The position numbers and the translations under genes were made by a program. 64,000 bases of DNA from an uncultured Allorhizobium sp. (lineage in GTDB: Bacteria; Pseudomonadota; Alphaproteobacteria; Rhizobiales; Rhizobiaceae). Under the pieces are notes generated by a model, which did no database searches, was not told the DNA's origin, and saw nothing but the letters and a program-made list of their open reading frames with translations. Where the stretch lies: assembly GCA_958439205.1 (NCBI GenBank), contig OY288189.1, positions 3,549,001 through 3,613,000 of the forward strand, in the 5' to 3' direction. Numbering within the stretch: position 1 is the first letter of the stretch; each line of letters starts with the position of its first letter. This document shows, piece by piece, positions 61,841 through 64,000 of this stretch.

Positions 61841-62161
61841 TCACCCACCCACCTTGTCCCCCGCCCGCCCCGTCAGCCGCACCAGCACGCCGAGCCCCCA
61901 CCAGGCGGTAAACGACGCGAGCGTCGCCCCCGCCAGCATGATCTCCGCCGGCGAAAGCCTGCCCTCGAGACCCAGTTGTCCCGCACCCCAGACACCCGTC
62001 GGCCCGCCGAAAATCAGGCCGCAGGCAAGCCCGGTCAGGAAGCGCACGGCCGCCTCGCGGCGATGCTTGGGAAGCAGGTAGACGAGCGAGATCGCAGAGC
62101 CTGCGACAGCGCCGATCAGGCGCGCGGAGGTCACTCCGCCGTCGTGTCCGAAATCAGTCAT
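61841..62161 (-). CDS. GTA g3.5-like small membrane protein (DUF6107 type)
   Basis: The product has 106 residues with three to four hydrophobic stretches (LIGAVAGSAISLVYLLP, FLTGLACGLIFGGPTGVWGA, LAGATLASFTAWWGLGVLVRL). Small membrane proteins like this lie between the portal and protease genes in rhizobial GTA clusters. Here it is the first GTA gene in the transcription direction; nothing resembling portal or terminase lies upstream within the window. The family name is from memory and position. Confidence 0.65.
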   Translation of the reverse strand: MTDFGHDGGVTSARLIGAVAGSAISLVYLLPKHRREAAVRFLTGLACGLIFGGPTGVWGAGQLGLEGRLSPAEIMLAGATLASFTAWWGLGVLVRLTGRAGDKVGG

Positions 62162-62478
62162 TTGTTCATCTTTCGCGATTAGCTTTTGGTCGAGCGCCGG
62201 CCGGAACGATCCCGCCCAAAAGGCCGCGGCCGGCGCCGCTTCCCCCCAATCTTGCGCTCTTCACGTCCCACATGAAGCGGACGGCGATTGTCGAATCCTC
62301 TGAATCGCTTGGCAGCCGACGTTCCCATCCTGATTCAGGCTCTGCGCGCCTCCATAAACGCGCTCATCCACAGCGCCGCCACTTCCGATCATGCGAAAGC
62401 ACGCCCTTAAGGGACAAGGTCATCAGGGTTTCACAGAAGACGGCTTTAGTGTCCCCGGGTGAACTTCGGGGGATTTTC
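62162..62478. other. Divergent region where GTA portal/terminase would be expected
   Basis: This 317-bp stretch between g3.5 (minus) and the PAP2 phosphatase (plus) contains no portal or terminase remnant that I can recognise in any frame, and no family A-C repeat. Promoters for both flanking genes should be here. A GCCGCGGCCGGCGCCGC tract at about 62222-62238 is strongly GC-rich. Confidence 0.5.
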
Positions 62479-63342
62479 ATGACCTATGTATCTGATCTGT
62501 CACGCGCGCCACGCGGCAGCGTTGAGGAGAAGCCGCTTCTCCTGTCGCTCCTCGTGACGCTGACTTTGTCTGCCGTTTTCGTCTCGTTTCCGCAGATCGA
62601 CATCGCGCTCAGCCGGCTCTTCTATGTCGAGGGCGAAGGCTTTCCGGCGAGCAAGATCACCGCGCTCAACACCTTCCGTGCCTTCGGCCAGTATTTTCCG
62701 CTGACGCTCACCATCGTGCTCGTCTTCGGCCTGGTGCTGAAACTGATCTATCCGTCGCGCCCGTCGCTCTTTCCGCCGCGCTTCACGCTCTATTTCGCCA
62801 GCCTCTTCCTGCTCGGCCCGGCACTGCTGGTGAACGGCATTTTCAAGCCCTTCTTTGACCGCCCGCGCCCGCGCAGCACCGTCGAATTCGGCGGCCAGGA
62901 TCTGTTCGTGCATGCCTGGGGTCTCGGCGGCGACTTCTTCGATGATCGATCCTTCGTCTCCGGCGAGGCCGCCGTCGTCGTCTGCCTCATCCCACTCGCC
63001 TTCTTCGTGCCTGTTGTCTGGCGCCGCTGCGTCTTCGTGCTGCTCAGCCTGTTTGCGGCCTTGACCGCTCTCAACCGCGTCGCTTTCGGCGCGCATTTCC
63101 TCTCCGACGTGCTGATCGCCGCCGGCCTGATGGCGACCCTGTCGATCGCGCTCGCCTATGTCTTCTACGGCCGCTCGGGTGCTGCGGCCTGCGACATCAA
63201 ACTCGAAGCCGCCATGACCGATCTCGGCCACAGGCTGCATGCCCGGCGTCGAACCGCCATCGCTGCGATCAGCCGCCGGCTGTCTGTCGCGCCAATGTTG
63301 CTTTCGCCAGCGCCGTCAACGGGCGAAAACGACAAGGGCTGA
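62479..63342 (+). CDS. PAP2-family lipid phosphatase, LpxE/LpxF-like
   Basis: The product has 287 residues from ATG 62479 (MTYVSDLSRAPRG); GGGGGA precedes it. Six membrane helices. Phosphatase motifs are KPFFDRPRPRS (motif 1), FVSGEAA at the PSGH position (motif 2, His replaced by Glu) and RVAFGAHFLSDVL (motif 3). Enzymes of this type remove lipid A or other lipid phosphates on the periplasmic face. The SGE form of motif 2 occurs in some lipid A phosphatase-like proteins, so loss of activity should not be assumed. Confidence 0.88.
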   Translation: MTYVSDLSRAPRGSVEEKPLLLSLLVTLTLSAVFVSFPQIDIALSRLFYVEGEGFPASKITALNTFRAFGQYFPLTLTIVLVFGLVLKLIYPSRPSLFPPRFTLYFASLFLLGPALLVNGIFKPFFDRPRPRSTVEFGGQDLFVHAWGLGGDFFDDRSFVSGEAAVVVCLIPLAFFVPVVWRRCVFVLLSLFAALTALNRVAFGAHFLSDVLIAAGLMATLSIALAYVFYGRSGAAACDIKLEAAMTDLGHRLHARRRTAIAAISRRLSVAPMLLSPAPSTGENDKG

Positions 63343-63408
63343 AAGGTCTATGATTGTCTTGCTTGATGGCATCCCTCTGCCCCGGATCGAAAGGTCCGGG
63401 ACAGGCCA

Positions 63409-63996
63409 TTAAAACCGCAAAGTCCGGAACGTCAGCGACACCCGCCGTCCGCGCATCACCCGCACGCCGTCGATCACATCCGACCGCCGCGCCGGGATCG
63501 TATGCGTCCAGTTGCTCCGCGCCGGTCCGGCGAGAACCAGCAGCGAGCGCGGCGGCAGTATCACCGCCCGTGTCTCTTCGCTTTCAAGGCAAGCAAACCG
63601 CATCTCGCAGCCCGACAGCAGACTGAGCGAAGCCACCACGTCGCCGAAACACGGCTCGCAATCGACATGCGCACTGATCCCCTGACCGGGGAGATACTCG
63701 TTGGCGATCACCTGGTCCGGCACGGCTGCAAAAAGCCCCTCCGCCGCCAGCCGCTCCGCCAGTTCCTGCAGCACCTCCGGCAGCGGCCCGATGCGGCTGT
63801 CCCGGGTGGCAACCCGCGCGCGGTAGTCGTAGCGATAACCGAAATGCCGCACCCGCCGCTTCAGCTCACCGCTCCACTCACCGGCATCCAGGAAGTCGGC
63901 AAGCGCGGCTTCCTGCGCAGGATTGATCCAGTCGGGGAAGAGACCGGCACCGGGTGGGAGGGTTATGCTGGATGTTTGACGTCCTGCAACCGTCAT
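63409..63996 (-). CDS. AlkB-like 2-oxoglutarate/Fe(II) dioxygenase
   Basis: The product has 195 residues. Iron ligands HVD are in ISAHVDCEPCFGD, the distal His in NWTHTIPARRSD, and the 2-oxoglutarate-binding Arg pair in RRVSLTFR at the C-terminus. NEYLPGQGISAHVD is the usual nucleotide-recognition segment. It could reverse alkyl damage in DNA or RNA, or modify tRNA like ALKBH8-type proteins. It is convergent with the PAP2 gene; 66 bp lie between the stops. Confidence 0.93.
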   Translation of the reverse strand: MTVAGRQTSSITLPPGAGLFPDWINPAQEAALADFLDAGEWSGELKRRVRHFGYRYDYRARVATRDSRIGPLPEVLQELAERLAAEGLFAAVPDQVIANEYLPGQGISAHVDCEPCFGDVVASLSLLSGCEMRFACLESEETRAVILPPRSLLVLAGPARSNWTHTIPARRSDVIDGVRVMRGRRVSLTFRTLRF

Positions 63997-64000
63997 CTGT

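Overview
The window looks like a chromosomal segment of a member of the Rhizobiaceae (Alphaproteobacteria, Hyphomicrobiales); I cannot fix the genus. The evidence is the GC-rich coding style, the cytochrome c maturation operon cycHJKL beside degP and a two-component pair, a FeuN-FeuP-FeuQ set, a PleC-type kinase, bifunctional GlnE, and a Rhodobacter-type gene transfer agent (GTA) cluster. No rRNA, tRNA, integrase, transposase or CRISPR array was seen.

Left part (1-18 kb): a partial L,D-transpeptidase; ETF-ubiquinone oxidoreductase whose 3' end is followed by a 75-bp tandem repeat; a TetR regulator divergent from a short-chain dehydrogenase with two operator-like palindromes between them; three dehydrogenase or oxidase genes in one direction (4.4-7.7 kb); an acidic disordered protein; a YegD-like Hsp70; a HigBA-type toxin-antitoxin (TA) pair; a family-4-like uracil-DNA glycosylase lacking two of the usual four Fe-S cysteines; two small ORFs sharing an upstream motif; transporters; and a soluble MCP-like protein with its signalling tip at the N-terminus.

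Middle part (18-43 kb): aminopeptidase N, PleC-like kinase, a polysaccharide flippase, a HAF-repeat autotransporter, GlnE, a histidine kinase/response regulator pair, DegP, a Doc-type TA locus whose toxin carries a stop codon inside its catalytic motif, and cycHJKL with a FixK/Fnr-like box upstream. The cycL reading frame begins with an unusual repeat-derived extension. A lipoprotein and the feuQ-feuP-feuN set follow, then a PrlF-YhaV TA pair.

Right part (44-62 kb): GTA structural genes on the minus strand, in canonical order from a DUF6107-like g3.5 gene through protease (g4), capsid (g5), head and tail genes (g6-g10.1), tape measure (g11) and baseplate genes (g12-g15), ending in a holin-like gene. 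The cluster is strikingly fragmented. No terminase or portal gene lies upstream of g3.5. Opposite-strand modules (RHH-ParE with a nonsense codon, VapBC, an MFS transporter) and a same-strand polysaccharide lyase lie between its genes. Almost every junction is filled with 0.3-0.6 kb of composite GC-rich palindromic repeats. The window closes with a PAP2 lipid phosphatase and an AlkB-like dioxygenase.

Main signals: a scattered, repeat-filled GTA locus with an embedded polysaccharide lyase; five TA loci in 64 kb, two with toxins broken by nonsense codons beside intact antitoxins; and repeat-derived sequence changing gene ends (ETF-QO 3' end, cycL 5' end, MFS stop codon).
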